DNA of 64,000 nt from Arcuatula senhousia (Eukaryota > Mollusca > Bivalvia > Mytilida > Mytilidae): assembly GCA_963971305.1 (NCBI GenBank), contig OZ020308.1, forward strand, positions 31,773,275 to 31,837,274, in the 5' to 3' direction. Position numbers and translations under genes: made by a program. This document shows positions 46,918-58,109 of this stretch, piece after piece. The notes under the pieces are model-generated. The model had not been told where the DNA came from. It was given only the letters and a program-made list of their open reading frames with translations, and searched no databases. The first letter of the stretch is position 1; each line of letters opens with the position of its first letter.

Positions 46918-47427
46918 GTGAGTGAGTTGGTGTTTTACGCCCGTGCAACGCTATATAGGTTATTTACAGGCGATGAACATGAAAAGGATGATAAAATGAA
47001 CATGAAATGATTATGAGAAATGAAATGTGGGGTGGGTAGGAAACAAAGGACCGGTAAATTTTGAAGAACCACACAAAGGACCGGTAAATTTTGAAGAACC
47101 ACAGGAAAATGGGAGAGGTTGGTAGCGGCGGAAAATTTAGCCTATGTGGTGCACTACTTGGCGGTCCACAAAGGGGTCTTTTACGTGCATGGAGCGTGGC
47201 ACTCTCCACACACGTTGGCCCACTATGGTCGGCGGTCAGGGTTTCCGTATTATAGACCTGACAACCCCCGCGGACGAGGGCCACCCTATTCAGCCACCTA
47301 GGGTACACACTTGGTCGCTCTGTGGGCTGAGCACTGACCCGACGTCAGAATCCCAAGACCCTTAGTCGCCTCTTACGACAAGATAGGCTCTGCTGCGGGC
47401 CTATTCGCCACCCGGGCCCCGCACGGG
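46918..47427 (-). mobile_element. SINE family 1, full copy with 16-bp target duplication (minus)
   Basis: ACCAACATCGAACTGA flanks it exactly (46902-46917 and 47428-47443). Inside, a stretch of about 30 bp starting ACAAAGGACCGGTAAATTTT is duplicated in tandem near 47044-47103. Confidence 0.9.
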
Positions 47428-47443
47428 ACCAACATCGAACTGA

Positions 47444-47640
47444 AAAAGGTATTACAAACAATGGGTTTGTGGTCATGCCCCACCCCCTCAAATGATAAAA
47501 TACTTAAAATTTTGAAAACCATTGAGATCTCCACCCTATAACCATATATATTATTACTACTTATGATTAGACGAATTTTTTGGTACCATACGGGGGTCTG
47601 AGGTGAGGGGGGGGGATAATCATGCCCCTTCAAATGATAA
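47444..47640 (+). mobile_element. Family E-like fragment
   Basis: 'catgccccaccccctcaaat' and 'ccaccctataaccatatata' match the E body near 38640-38720 and 39270-39340. Confidence 0.45.
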
Positions 47641-47659
47641 AATACTTAATAACTTGTGT

Positions 47660-48100
47660 TAATAGGGGAACCCCTGCCCAAATTTTTTCCATGAGGTTCT
47701 AAAAATGCATTTAAAGGCATTTCCAGGATTTTGCTTTTGCCTGGGACGTCTGTAAATTTTTGATTTACAGGGAACCCCTGCCCAAATTTATCCCACGAGG
47801 TTCTAAAAATGCATTTAAAGGCATTTCCAGGATTTTGCTTACTCGTGGGACTTTTGTAAAACTTTGATTTACAGGGGAACCCCTACCAAAATTTTTCCCA
47901 TGAGGTTCTAAAAATTCATTTAAAGGCATTTCCAGGATTTTGCTTACTTGTGGGACTTCTGTTAAACTTTGATTTACAGGGAACCCCTGCCCAAATTTTT
48001 CCCATGAAGTTGTAAAAAATGCATGTAAAGGCCTACCCTGGGACTTCTTTAAAACTTGTATTCATAGGAAAACACCCTGACCAAATTTTTACCATGTGAT
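47660..48100 (+). repeat. 105-bp tandem repeat, about four copies
   Basis: The anchor GGGAACCCCTGCCCAAAT (with variants) is at 47665, 47770, 47875 and 47979, followed by a degenerate fifth. The units share 'atgaggttctaaaaatgca' and 'ggcatttccaggattttgct'. Confidence 0.85.
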
Positions 48101-48292
48101 TAATTGGACTTCATTTTTGAGACATTCGAAACTGCATCCAGTTTCAATTATACCTTTTTTATTTAAAATTAAAATCAAAACTTGTCAAACCTTAAACGTC
48201 TCTTTCAGTGTCTTTCGTTGCAGAGGACTTCTTTTATAAAAGTAGTAAAGTCCTAATAGTAGGGTTGTCAGTTTGTCGTTTTGAGTGCTGAT

Positions 48293-48850
48293 TTTTAGCT
48301 CAGGTGAGCTATTGTCATCGTTTAGCGTCCGTCGGTCCATCCGTTAACTTTTCTTCAAAGATCTTCTTCTCTGAAACCACTGAAGGGATTGCATTGAAAC
48401 TTGGTATACTTGATCTTTAGGATGTCCTCTACCAAGTTTGTGAATTATATAAATGTTGACAAACCAACATGGCCGCGGTTGCTACAAATAGAACGGGGGG
48501 GTCAGACCATTGTTTTTGGCTTATAATTCGAAAAGTATAAGAGATAAAGAATATCCGAAGCAACCTTCCTTGTTCAGCATCAGAAGCTCTACAAATCTCT
48601 CCATTGAGTCAAAGTTGTGAAACGACTCCTTATAGGAGTTATTGCCCTTTAATCATCAAAATTGACCATTTTTCAGTTTTTGGACTATATCTTGAAAACC
48701 ATTAGAGCTAGAGGAAAAGTTAGCATTGAATAATTGAGATCTTCAAAATTGATTCAGGGTCAAAATTGTTAGATCAGCCGTTTAAGAGTTAGTCCCCTTT
48801 AACTGTTTTTTTTTTCCATAAATTTACACTGATTTTTAAACCGACCCAGT
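48293..48850 (+). mobile_element. Family B 5' fragment
   Basis: A shortened head (AGCTCAGGTGAGCT, palindromic) is followed by ATTGTCATCGTTTAGCGTCC and B-type body with 'caacatggccgcggttgcta'. The tail is missing. Confidence 0.6.
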
Positions 48851-49177
48851 CAAAAAGGATCCTACCCCCCAAAAAAATATTTCCAGACTTAGAACATTCT
48901 TTATTTATTGTTGTTTTTGGCGTGTTTTACGATTTCATAAATGAAAAAAAAAACAAATAAAATATTTACCTTCATTCTACGGTACCAATACCTACAAGCT
49001 CCTAGTCCGAGAGGGGAAACAAAGATATTTTTAATGTTGGCCCCATGAAGATTTGTCAAATATAACTAGAGGGTGTGTTTGTAAGCCACGGATGACCCTC
49101 CCGTAATAGGTTACTAAGGTAAATACATGTATAATAGTCAAAATGTGGACCTAACCTAATATGCGCGGGCGGATGTA
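48851..49177 (-). mobile_element. Unassigned stretch, then a family I fragment (minus)
   Basis: From 49060, GTTTGTAAGCCACGGATGAC and the reversed GGTCCACATTTTGAC body match family I at 41639-41950. From 48851 to 49060 I recognise nothing. Confidence 0.4.
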
Positions 49178-49272
49178 CGGACGTACATCGAGTAAAATTG
49201 AAGTATATGTCCAATCCACATACGTGCTCGGACCATAAAATCAAAAACAAAACTTGTTTGTAAAGAATTAAG

Positions 49273-49747
49273 TGAGTGAGTTGGTGTTTTACGCCCGTGC
49301 AACGCTATATAGGTTATTTACAGGCGATGAACATGAAAAGGATGATAAAATGAACATTAAATGATGATGATAAATGAATTATGGGGATGGGATGGGAAAC
49401 AAAGGACCGGTAAATTTTGAACAACCACAGGAAAAGGGGAGAGGTCGGTAGGGGCGGAAAATTTAGACTATGTGGTGCACTACTTGGCGCTCCACAAAGG
49501 GGTCTTTTACGTGCATGAAGCGTGGCACTCTCCACACACGTTGGCCCACTATGGTCAGCGTTTCTGTTTTATAGACCTGACAACCTCCGCGGACGAGGGC
49601 CACCCTATTCAGCCACCTAGGGTACACACTTGGTTGCTCTGTGGGCTGAGCACTGACCCGACGTCAGAATCCCAAGACCCTTAGTCGCCTCTTACGACAA
49701 GCTAGGCTCTGCTGCGGGCCTATTCGCCACCCGGGCCCCGCACGGGA
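49273..49747 (-). mobile_element. SINE family 1, full copy with 14-bp target duplication (minus)
   Basis: TGTAAAGAATTAAG occurs on both sides (49259-49272 and 49748-49761). The left flank is the one shared with the copy at 46337. It has a 7-8 bp deletion in the 'cggcggtcagggtt' part (49556). Confidence 0.9.
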
Positions 49748-49761
49748 TGTAAAGAATTAAG

Positions 49762-50048
49762 AAGAATAAAGAGGTAAAGAATTAAGAAGAATAAAGAGGC
49801 ACAAAGATAACAAAGGCAAAACCGGCAAACCGAAATACGTTGAGGACAGGGCTTCACGTCTCTCTAAATTTCTCTACTTCTTTTTATTTGCACATCCCCA
49901 AAAAAATCTGATTTCCCATTTTAATCTGGAAAACTCACAAAATGTCTTTGGACGAAGGGAAGACAGACGGATGGACGCACAAAGTTAAAACTGTATAAGG
50001 CACAATATTCTAACATGCTATATCATACTTAACAAAATTCGTTCGTAC
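49762..50048. other. No recognised feature
   Basis: It contains a short direct repeat of 'gtaaagaattaagaagaataaagagg' at 49749-49798 and a GACAGACGGATGG run near 49960. Confidence 0.35.
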
Positions 50049-50290
50049 CTGAAAGGGAACTCAAATTCAAAAAAATCACAAGGCTCCCATATTTTGGACA
50101 GCAAATCGACTTTGATTGCATGGTTAGACAACTTGTCAGGTGTTAACTCTCCAATATCAGGATATGGAGGAAAATGTTTTTTAGTCACCATCTAAGGGGT
50201 GGTCATGTCGCTGGTCTCCATTGTACTTGTTTCGACCTCTTTAGAAACACTGGTTTCGTTTCCATCAGGCTGGTCTGCACGCTTAGGCAC
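50049..50290 (-). pseudogene. Possible exon of a hAT/TTF-type zinc-finger protein
   Basis: The minus frame reads ADQPDGNETSVSKEVETSTM, one TAG, then in the same frame HFPPYPDIGELTPDKL and KIWEPCDFFEFEFPFR, ending at a GTACGA donor. The W-x-P-x-x-x-F-x-F-P pattern recalls the N-terminal region of ZMYM1/hAT-type transposases. The upstream edge is not defined. Confidence 0.35.
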
Positions 50291-50510
50291 AGGTTTTTAT
50301 AAAGTATGATTCAATCTTTTTCATATTTCACAACAAACTTTTAGGATACTGTAATTTCAACCGATGTCGGATATTATACGTTAGATTTCTGGAATTTTTT
50401 TCTGACCATCCCGATGGGTAAACGTGATACGACAAAGAGTGTGTTTATTGTAGTTCCAACAACTACTCTCGATTGTAAAAAAAAATAAATAAAAAACTTG
50501 CCAAAATGAT

Positions 50511-50789
50511 GTGCGCGCAAATGAGTTTTTGCGTAAAGGGAACTACGCGCCTGCTTTAATACATAGACAAAGTGTGTTCAAAGGCTCTCTGACTAAAAAT
50601 TTTCGGGTAAAGTTTTGGTGTATGTCTAGTCCTATCGAGGCGCATGATGCCATCTATCAATGTCCAAATATAATAAAAATAGAGTCAATCTACGCCATGC
50701 ATATTCATGTAAAATATTGTATAGATCAATGCAGTACTGAACTTTATAAAAATGTTTCTGTCGATTTATATACGAGAATTAGAAAATGA
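50511..50789 (+). other. Open frame of 92 codons, unknown
   Basis: It begins MRANEFLRKGNYAPALIHRQ and runs just into the LINE endonuclease fragment in another frame. It may be the 5' part of the same element, out of frame. I recognise no domain. Confidence 0.25.
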
Positions 50790-52080
50790 GTTTGTAAAAT
50801 GTATTTCAAATGAAGATGTATTTTGTTTACAGGAAACAGACTGTTCCTTAAATGATTGTTTAATGCTGCCAGGGTATTCAAATCCAGTCCATTTAATAAG
50901 ACCAAAGTTAAAACAAGAGGCTCCCAGGAGCCTAAATCGCTCACCTGGTCTTGATGTCCTATATTTTGAAGAGCTAAATGAGCTGAACATTTAAGCAAGC
51001 AACAGTTTTGCTTTATCTGCTATAGTTTTCATTCTATAGGCCAAAAACACGAAAAACCGTTATTTTAGGGGCCGTAACCCCTATAAGGGTTCATCTGACA
51101 ACTTCGACCCTATGGAGACTTTTTTGTAGAGCTTTATGCGCTGAACATTTAAGCAAGCAACAGCTTTTCTCTATCTGCTATCGTTTTCATTCTAAAGGCC
51201 AAAAACATGAAAAAGGTTATTTTAGGGGCCGTAACCCCTATTAAGGGTCATCTGACAACTTCAATGCTATTGAGACTTTTGTAGAGCTAAATGAACTGAA
51301 CATTTAAGCAAGCAACAGCTTTTCTCTATCTGCTATAGTTTTCTTTGTATAGGGCAAAAACATGAAAACACATCATTTTAGGGGCCGTAACCCCTATAAG
51401 GGGTCATCTGACAACTTCGACCCTATGGAGACTTTTGTAGAGCTAAATGGGCTGGACATTTAATCAAGCAACAGCTTTTCTCTATCTGCAATAGTTTTCA
51501 TACTATAGGGCAAAAACATGAAAAAACGCTATTTTTTCACCTTTAAGGGGTTGTAACCTCTATAAGGGGTCATCTGACAACTAGGACCAAATGGAGACTT
51601 TTGTAGAACTTTTGATGCTGAAGCAGTAGGGTGCATCAGATTTCATCTCTCTTATACTTTTTGATTTACAAGCCAAAAACAGTAGTCTGACCCCCTGGTC
51701 TATTTTTAGCAACGGCGGCCATGTTTTTCAACGAATCAAAAATCCCCACATCAGTTCTGTGGGGGATACTCTAAAGTACCACCAGACCAAATTTAGTTTG
51801 AATATGTGCAGCCGTTTCAGAGGAGAAGTTTGAAGAAAAGTTAACGACGAAGACGACGACGGACGCCAAGTGATGGCAATAGCTCACATGGCCTTTGGCC
51901 AGGTGAGCTAAAAATCAGGAAAACACTCAGGTGGTTTATCTGTATCTGTTAAAGATAGCATTCGACCTGGAATTAAATTTTTACCACATTCTTCGAATTA
52001 TTATATTTGGTTACAATTACAAAAAGATTTTTTGGCCTTAGCTGTGACATATTTCTCTGATTTTTATATAATTCTGTTAA
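50740..52080 (+). pseudogene. LINE endonuclease fragment split by a family B element
   Basis: The left part (50752-50911) reads EFVKCISNEDVFCLQETDCS and MLPGYSNPVHLIRPKLK. The right part (51912-52080) reads SGKHSGGLSVSVKDSIRPGI and YYIWLQLQKDFLALAVTYF. Together they follow the N-terminal order of an APE-type LINE endonuclease (LQET with catalytic Glu, then SGG-x-x-V-x-V). The break falls in an A-run. Nothing of the later GDFN or SDH parts remains. Confidence 0.55.
50912..51909 (-). mobile_element. Family B element, complete copy 3 (minus)
   Basis: Read on the minus strand: head AGCTCACCTGGCC/GGCC...TGTGAGCT (51881-51909), three body units of about 200 bp with 'ggggccgtaacccctataag'-like blocks, the inverse CAGGTGAGC (50939-50947), the 3' hairpin AGGCTC/GAGCCT (50918-50933) and CTTGTT. 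The ends are the same as in copies 1 and 2 although the inner units differ. Confidence 0.75.
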
Positions 52081-52105
52081 GTGGTTTCAGAGGAAAATAT
52101 TTTTG

Positions 52106-53205
52106 AATAAAAAGCTACCCGGAGCGCAGCATGATACGACCGCAACAGGTTGAACCCTGTTCGTTGGCGGCCTGATATGGATAGCCAATTGCTTTGGACA
52201 CATGCAGCCCATGGTGGACTCACAATGGTTTTTGACACATGCCTTCCGGGGTGGACTTTCAACACATATTTACCTTTTTGACTCCTAGTTTCTCAAAAAA
52301 CGGTAAGTTTATTTTTCGTGTGTGGCCCATCTTTGTCTCCTCCCTCTCCCCACACACATAGAAAAGTAACGATGCAATATATATCACAACCCTTGACACA
52401 TCTAATTGACAGAATTTAGTGAAGAATCCAATATAAAAAGAATTTTCAAAATCCAATGAATAATAAACATTCTACAGCAAATTTGTCAAAACACCCGTTT
52501 TAGCCTCTTTTGACCCCTTTCTCTAAAACGGCAGGGGCCACAAGCCCCAAATACAATACCAACCTTCCTTTAGTGGTTACAAACATTATATCATATTTTA
52601 TAACAATCGGTCAATGTATACTCAAGTTATCCACAAGAAAGCGGACAATCATTGATAATTGTTGTTTTTGGCCCCTTTGACCCCTAATATCTAGAAAATG
52701 GTAAGATATATTGCAAATCTGATTGAAAACCGCAGGCAGGAAATTTCACAAGGATTCTAATGAAAAAAAGATTTTGAAAATCGGACCAAAAATAAAAAAA
52801 GTCGATTTTTCGGGTGTGGCACACCTTTGACCCCCACGACAAAGTAATGGTGCAATATATATCAAAACCATTGACACATTTAGTTGACAGAATTTATTGA
52901 TTAATCCAATAAAAACAGAATTTCCTAAATCCACTGAATAATAAACATTCTACAGAAGATTTGTCAAAACACCCATTTTAGCCCCTTTTGGCCCTTTTTT
53001 ATAAAACAGTAGGGGCCACAAACCCCAAAATGCAATACCAACCTTCCTTTATTGGTTACAAACATCATATGCAAATTTCAAAACAATCGGTCAATGTTTA
53101 CTCAAGTTATCGCACGGAAACCAAAGTGTCTACAGACGACGACGACGACGACGACGACATCGCCATAACATAATGCGATCGCAAAAATTTTGCGGTCGTA
53201 TAAAA
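52106..53205 (-). mobile_element. Family A element, complete copy (minus)
   Basis: The head hairpin GATCGCAAAAATTTTGCGGTC is near 53177-53202. The body has two large units (anchor 'ggggccacaa', 'aataaacattctaca' at 52466 and 52939). The 3' end on the element strand is TTGCGGTCGTAT (52134-52145), then a hairpin GCTGCGCTCCGGGTAGC and TTTTTATT. A (GAC)n run lies near 53136. Confidence 0.7.
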
Positions 53206-53427
53206 ATCAAGTAATATCAATTTGTTCAAACTCTACCAATGAATAATTGAATAAAAATAATAGCTGTCAAAAAAACTAATTGGTTGATGCCACCTGATTT
53301 ATTGTAAAATGAAACTTTTTATGTGTCAACTGAGCAAATATTTATACTGTTTGTATAAGTTATAATGAGCACATGTCAGATGATTTTAAAACATTTTCAT
53401 TTAAATCAAGTTGGTAACTAATTTAAA

Positions 53428-53590
53428 AATAGCTACGCCGAGCACCGCAAAAAGTTGAACCCTGAACATTGGACGCCCAATATGGATAGTCCATTGCTTT
53501 TGTCACATGCAGCCCATCGTGGACTTACAAAGATTTTTGGCACATGCATCCCATGGTGGACTTTAAAATGCGCATTTAACACATATATAT
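53428..53590 (-). mobile_element. Family A 3' end fragment (minus)
   Basis: 'agctacgccgagcaccgcaa', 'gttgaaccctga' and the reversed CACATGCAGCCCATCGTGG block match the 3' part of the copy at 52106-52260. The inverse-of-head segment has lost about 13 bp. Confidence 0.6.
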
Positions 53591-53659
53591 TCATATTAAC
53601 ATTAAATAGAAAAATCTTATTTCTATATTAATTGACATTTTTGGCCCGTTTTAGCCGTT

Positions 53660-53970
53660 TTTAGTTAGTTAGTCAGTTGTTGCTTGACTCCTAAGCAGCA
53701 CGATTTCGGCTATATCCGGGAGATGAACATGAAAGTGGTGATGCAATGAACATGAAATGATGAAGTGGAGGAAATAAGGACACAAGGCCAATCGGGTAGG
53801 AGAGTTTTGACTGCCACTGGAAAAAGGAGTGATGGGTAGGGACGGGAAATTTAGCCTCCTGCATGGGGATCCTACGGGTCTTACTCTTACCGAGACCTGC
53901 AGCAGGGTTCTTTAACGTGCGAGGAACGTGACATTTTTCCCAACACGGTGCACCTAAATCAAAAGGTGTT
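53660..53970 (-). mobile_element. SINE family 2, partial (minus)
   Basis: It starts (at left) with a TTAG repeat tail, GATTTCGGCTATATCCGGGAG and GATGAACATGAAAGTGGTGA, and is cut near 53960 after CACGGTGCACC. It closely matches 60472-60780. Confidence 0.75.
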
Positions 53971-54211
53971 CATTATTTAATCTATAAGTAAAGTTTATTT
54001 AATCTCTAAGTAAAGTTTAACAGGTAGTGTTATGTTATAAAATATTATTTTTAGTAAAATAGGCTAATGAAAGAAAATAAGAAATGAATGAATTCGCAAT
54101 TCTTTCTTAAACAAAATCTATAATGATTTTACATTGTATTGCAAACATTTAGTCATTATTGCTGTTCAACTAGCCATGTTGAAGACTGCTGACTGTTTTA
54201 GTTTGGATTTT

Positions 54212-54706
54212 GAGTGAGTGAGTGAGTGAGTTGGTGTTTTACGCCCGTGCAACGCTATATAGGTTATTTACAGGCGATGAACATGAAAAGGATGATAAAA
54301 TGAACATGAAATGATGATGATAAATGAAATATGGGGATGGGGTGGGAAACAAAGGACCGGTAAATTTTGAAGAACCACAGGAAAAAGGGGAGAGGTGGGT
54401 AGGGTCGGAAAATTTAGCCTATGTGGTGCACTACTGGGCGGTCCACAAAGGGGTCTTTTACGTGCATGAAGCGTGGCACTCTCCACACACGTTGGCCCAC
54501 TATGGTCGGCGGTCAGGGTTTCCGTATTATAGACCTGACAACCCCCGCGGACGAGGGCTACCCTATTCAGCCACCTAGGGTACACACTTGGTCGCTCTGT
54601 GGGCTGAGCACCGACCCGACGTCGGAATCCCAAGACCCTTAGTCGCCTCTTACGACAAGCTAGGCTCTGCTGCGGGCCTATTCGCCACCCGGGCCCCGCA
54701 CGGGAC
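54212..54706 (-). mobile_element. SINE family 1, full copy with 13-bp target duplication (minus)
   Basis: TAGTTTGGATTTT is at 54199-54211 and 54707-54719. Both ends and the GTCGTAAGAGGCGACTAA core are intact. Confidence 0.9.
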
Positions 54707-54719
54707 TAGTTTGGATTTT

Positions 54720-55230
54720 AAAATTTCTGTTGATAATATAGGTCGAGTCACATACACTTATGCCTAACTCATTATCTACTATAATTATGTCTATTTTTAC
54801 GTTTGTGGGGGAGACATATTGTTTTTGTCATGTCCGTCAGTCTGTCTGTCTCAAAGTTTGTCAGGGATCACAACAGTCCAAAATTCAAGGGTGGTGCAAG
54901 TCTGACAACTATTCTTTTCACTTTCTCATAAAATTTTTGAATTACATTTTTATTTTTCAGAATAGTAGTATAATTGTCGTTTTAGTTATATACATCAACG
55001 AAAAATGTCTTGTAAATTTACGTCTTGCAAAATATTTTAACTATTTTAGTGTCATGACTTTTTCATGGTATACCAACTCAGGCAAAAAAATTCAGACTTT
55101 TTGCATGATTAATAAAATGTTTTCCATAGATCTTAATATTAAAAATGGACCAACAATTCATAGAAATCCATGAGAGTACAACCGAGTGACCAGGAACACA
55201 TTTACTCTGTTAACCTTTAAAAATCTTATA
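54720..55230. other. No recognised gene; repeat-like head
   Basis: A CATGTCCGTCAGTCTGTCTG run near 54828 suggests an old hairpin-headed repeat. The 137-codon frame at 54760-55173 is not recognisable as a protein. Confidence 0.35.
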
Positions 55231-56144
55231 TGGAGAGACTTTTGTTGATTTTCGGGTGCTATTTCTTACCTGTGATGGAGCCTCTGCTGACCGCAAGTTT
55301 TTTGGACTGCTTGGTGGAATTGATTATTTTGTACATCACACAGAGAATCCTTACAGTGATGGAAATAAACGTTATTTTATATCGGATGTGCCCGCTGTAA
55401 TAAAGACCACAAAAACTGCTTCTGCAACTCCCATGCGCACAAAAACATGTGGAAGGATCGAAAAGACATTTCCTGGTTTCACCTGTTACGACTTTTTGAA
55501 GAGCACTGTGAACTTAATTTGTATACACCCTGCCCAAAACTGTCACGACAAGATATTGACATTACACCATTTGGATGTTTGAACAAAAGGAATCCAGACT
55601 TGAATCCATTCACTTCTACAAATGTAGCTACAATAATGTAGCTCCTTTGACATCTCTGATTAGGCCTAATCAGAGATGTCAAAGGAGCTACATTATTGTA
55701 GCTACTTCAAATGATGCTCACCTACAGTGGTTTACTGAGGACTTTTTGCATTATTTTAGTGATTGGGATAAACGTGTGTTAAACAGAGTTGGAAATTTTA
55801 CGAAGAAAGAAAGAAATGGAATGATGTTAAGCCATCAGACACTTTTAGAACTTAAGATCAGCGTTAACTCTATTGTTCAATGTGTAAAGACAATGTTAGA
55901 TATTGGTGCAAAGTTTATTTTTACACACTCTTTTAACCAGTATCCACTTGAGCAGCAATTTGGTCAGTATCGACATAGAGCCGGTGACAACTGCAACCCC
56001 ACAGTGTACGACCTTTGTCACACCATGACAAAGATGCGTGCTATTGGTGCTCAGGCCCTTGCTCCAAGGAATGGTAATATTCGCCGTGAGAACAGAGAGA
56101 ATTTTGTGATAGACAATTCCAAACTCCACAAGTGTAGGATTTGA
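55231..56144 (+). pseudogene. P-element-type transposase, internally deleted
   Basis: Left part: FLTCDGASADRKFFGLLGGI, then FISDVPAVIKTT; after a frameshift near 55450, WFHLLRLFEEHCELNLYTPC. Right part (from 55705): WFTEDFLHYFSDWDKRVLNR, LSHQTLLELKISVNSIVQCV, NQYPLEQQFGQYRHRAG, VYDLCHTMTKMRAIGAQALA, ending at 56144. This is the order of the P/THAP9 catalytic domain, with likely acidic residues in DGAS, SDVP and PLEQ. The middle region is missing. A palindromic MITE sits at 55625-55704, next to the deletion. It cannot make a full transposase. Confidence 0.75.
55625..55704. mobile_element. 80-bp perfectly palindromic MITE
   Basis: Its left half starts TAGCTACAATAATGTAGCTC and its right half is the exact inverse, with the centre at 55664/55665. 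It is flanked by CTACAAATG and CTTCAAATG, an 8-of-9 match, likely a 9-bp target duplication. Confidence 0.8.
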
Positions 56145-56905
56145 AATGAACAATAAATTTGGATTTACATTTTGTAACGAATGGTTTGGTACAGGAGTCA
56201 AAATTTTGGTTATTATTTAAAGTGATTCATGTGTATTTCCTGCATTTTACATTTTATTGAATGCTTAGATATGAATAACTATTTTTTATGTTATTAACCT
56301 AATAAAATTTTAAGCTCTCGAAATAAAGTTCTTTAACTTTTAATGTACAAAGTAAATGATTGATGTTTTCATGTAACTGCTTTGTTTTAGCTTAAAGTAA
56401 ATTTACTATTCTATGGTTTTATTCACAATGTCCAATTGCTTACAGTATAATCCTTAAACTTCTATTGTACATGTATATACTTTTTATGGTTAACCATGCA
56501 ACTTCGATGTAAATATATACTATGTATACACTACATGTTTATCGATGTAAATATATACCATGTATACACTACATGTTTATCTAGAAGGCAAAACAAAAAT
56601 GTATGTTTTTTCCCTACATACCTTATTCTTTCTGTTAGCAGTATTTAATCTTCTTTTGACCAAATGTCCTGCCCCCAAATAATCCTAATTTCCCCGACTG
56701 TGTTTTAAGTTGTTTGTTTGTGTTGAAATATTCAAAACTTTATATTAGATTCTAAGTATAATTGATTTTGCTGCATAAATGCACTTGTAATCATTACATA
56801 ATTGGAAAAAAATTGATGCAACTTTCAAACATACGTATTCAAATATGATCGTGTATATTACATGTATTTTAAGGTTCAGTACTTTGAAAAATAATATTAA
56901 TTTGT
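56145..56905. other. No recognised gene
   Basis: AT-rich sequence after the transposase stop. 'gtaaatatataccatgtata' is repeated in tandem near 56510-56580 (about 40-bp step). AATAAA occurs at 56300 and 56322. Confidence 0.4.
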
Positions 56906-56911
56906 CAATAT

Positions 56912-56990
56912 GATTGATTGATTGATTGTAAGTTGTTTAATGTCCCGTCGGCGATATTGCAGCCATCATCGGGACATAAACAGGTTGAAA
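56912..56990 (-). mobile_element. Third SINE-like 3' end
   Basis: (ATTG)n followed by 'taagttgtttaatgtcccgt' and 'ttgcagccatcatcgggaca' resembles the GATTG-tailed short elements common in bivalves. The rest of the element is not clear. Confidence 0.4.
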
Positions 56991-57419
56991 TAATTATTTA
57001 AATAACACGTTAATATAAAACAAAGTCAAAAGACCGTAGATAAAACAAACATTATGACTAGAAAATAAATAGATAAAATAATCATTTAAAATAAACACAC
57101 TAAAAAATAAAACCATTTATAGCAATAGCAAACAAAAAAGAACTTAACCAAAACGAGCTAAAGATTAATTATAATAGCAACCTAAGGCCTTACAAATGGT
57201 GATTTTATTTTAAGACTTATAATTTTGAGTACTGACCAATTTCTTTTAAAAATGATAAAATGGCATCGGCTGGGTTAATTTGTCAATAAAAATTTGTCTA
57301 CTGGTAAAATGTTTTTATTCCATTTAGTTTAGAAGTTGAGTAACATTGCTCTAGTTTAAATAAATTTGACATAAATACATGTACATGTATTAAAAGACAA
57401 CCAAAAACAATAAAAAACA

Positions 57420-57600
57420 TTCAGACAGGTGTTAAGTAAGAAGCAAGAGGTACCAGTAGGGCTTTTAAATATCAGAGGTCCAAAGGGCAAAGACAAAACC
57501 AGTAAATACGAACCAGAACAGCAGCAGGAAACAACATGCACAGACAACACAAAAACAACTGAACAGCAAACAAGAACATAAACTCAAGTTGTAATGAAAG
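57420..57600 (-). mobile_element. Penelope-like element 3' fragment (minus)
   Basis: The reverse complement aligns by eye with 13420-13560: 'ttcagttgtttttgtgttgt', 'ttttgtctttgccctttgga' and 'ctggtacctcttgcttctt' are in the same order. Confidence 0.45.
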
Positions 57601-58015
57601 TGAGCCCAGTTGCTCCATAAGAGTAAGCAGTACCTATAACAGACCCCTGACCTTGTCATACATTTGTACACTTTACTAAGACAAAATGATACATAAGGGA
57701 AGGTCACGAGCCACGCTAGAAACTTTTTTTTTATGAAAACAACTACTCGCAAGGATTGAGTCAAAATTTAACATCAAAGACTTATAATTTCTAATTATTT
57801 TTAAAGATCGGAATATTGACGCAAATTGTTTATTTAATTTTGGCCAAATTACATTCTCATTGAAACACATTTATCTTAATAAAGCGCGAGTGATTAGTAC
57901 TTCAAAAGAATTAATTCATTTTCTGCTTAAATAACGGGATAAATCATAATTAATTCAATCATTATTTTGAAAGGAAAATTGTAATTAAGAGTGAACAAAT
58001 AATTATAATTATCTA
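57601..58015. other. No recognised feature
   Basis: AT-rich, no coding frame or repeat that I can name. Confidence 0.35.
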
Positions 58016-58109
58016 ATAAATAAATAAATTGAAATCATTAAAATACCAATTAACGTTTTTTCATATATAGTTTATTTTACTAATTTCAGTAACATACATG
58101 TTAATTATA

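Noticed and set aside
46361..47308. Repeated open frames reading 'MYPRWLNRVALVRGG...' and their plus-strand counterparts
   Set aside because: Identical frames occur in every copy of SINE family 1; they are read through a non-coding element.
54760..55173. A 137-codon gene before the P-type transposase
   Set aside because: The sequence resembles an old hairpin-headed repeat (GTCCGTCAGTCTGTC run) and the protein has no recognisable features.
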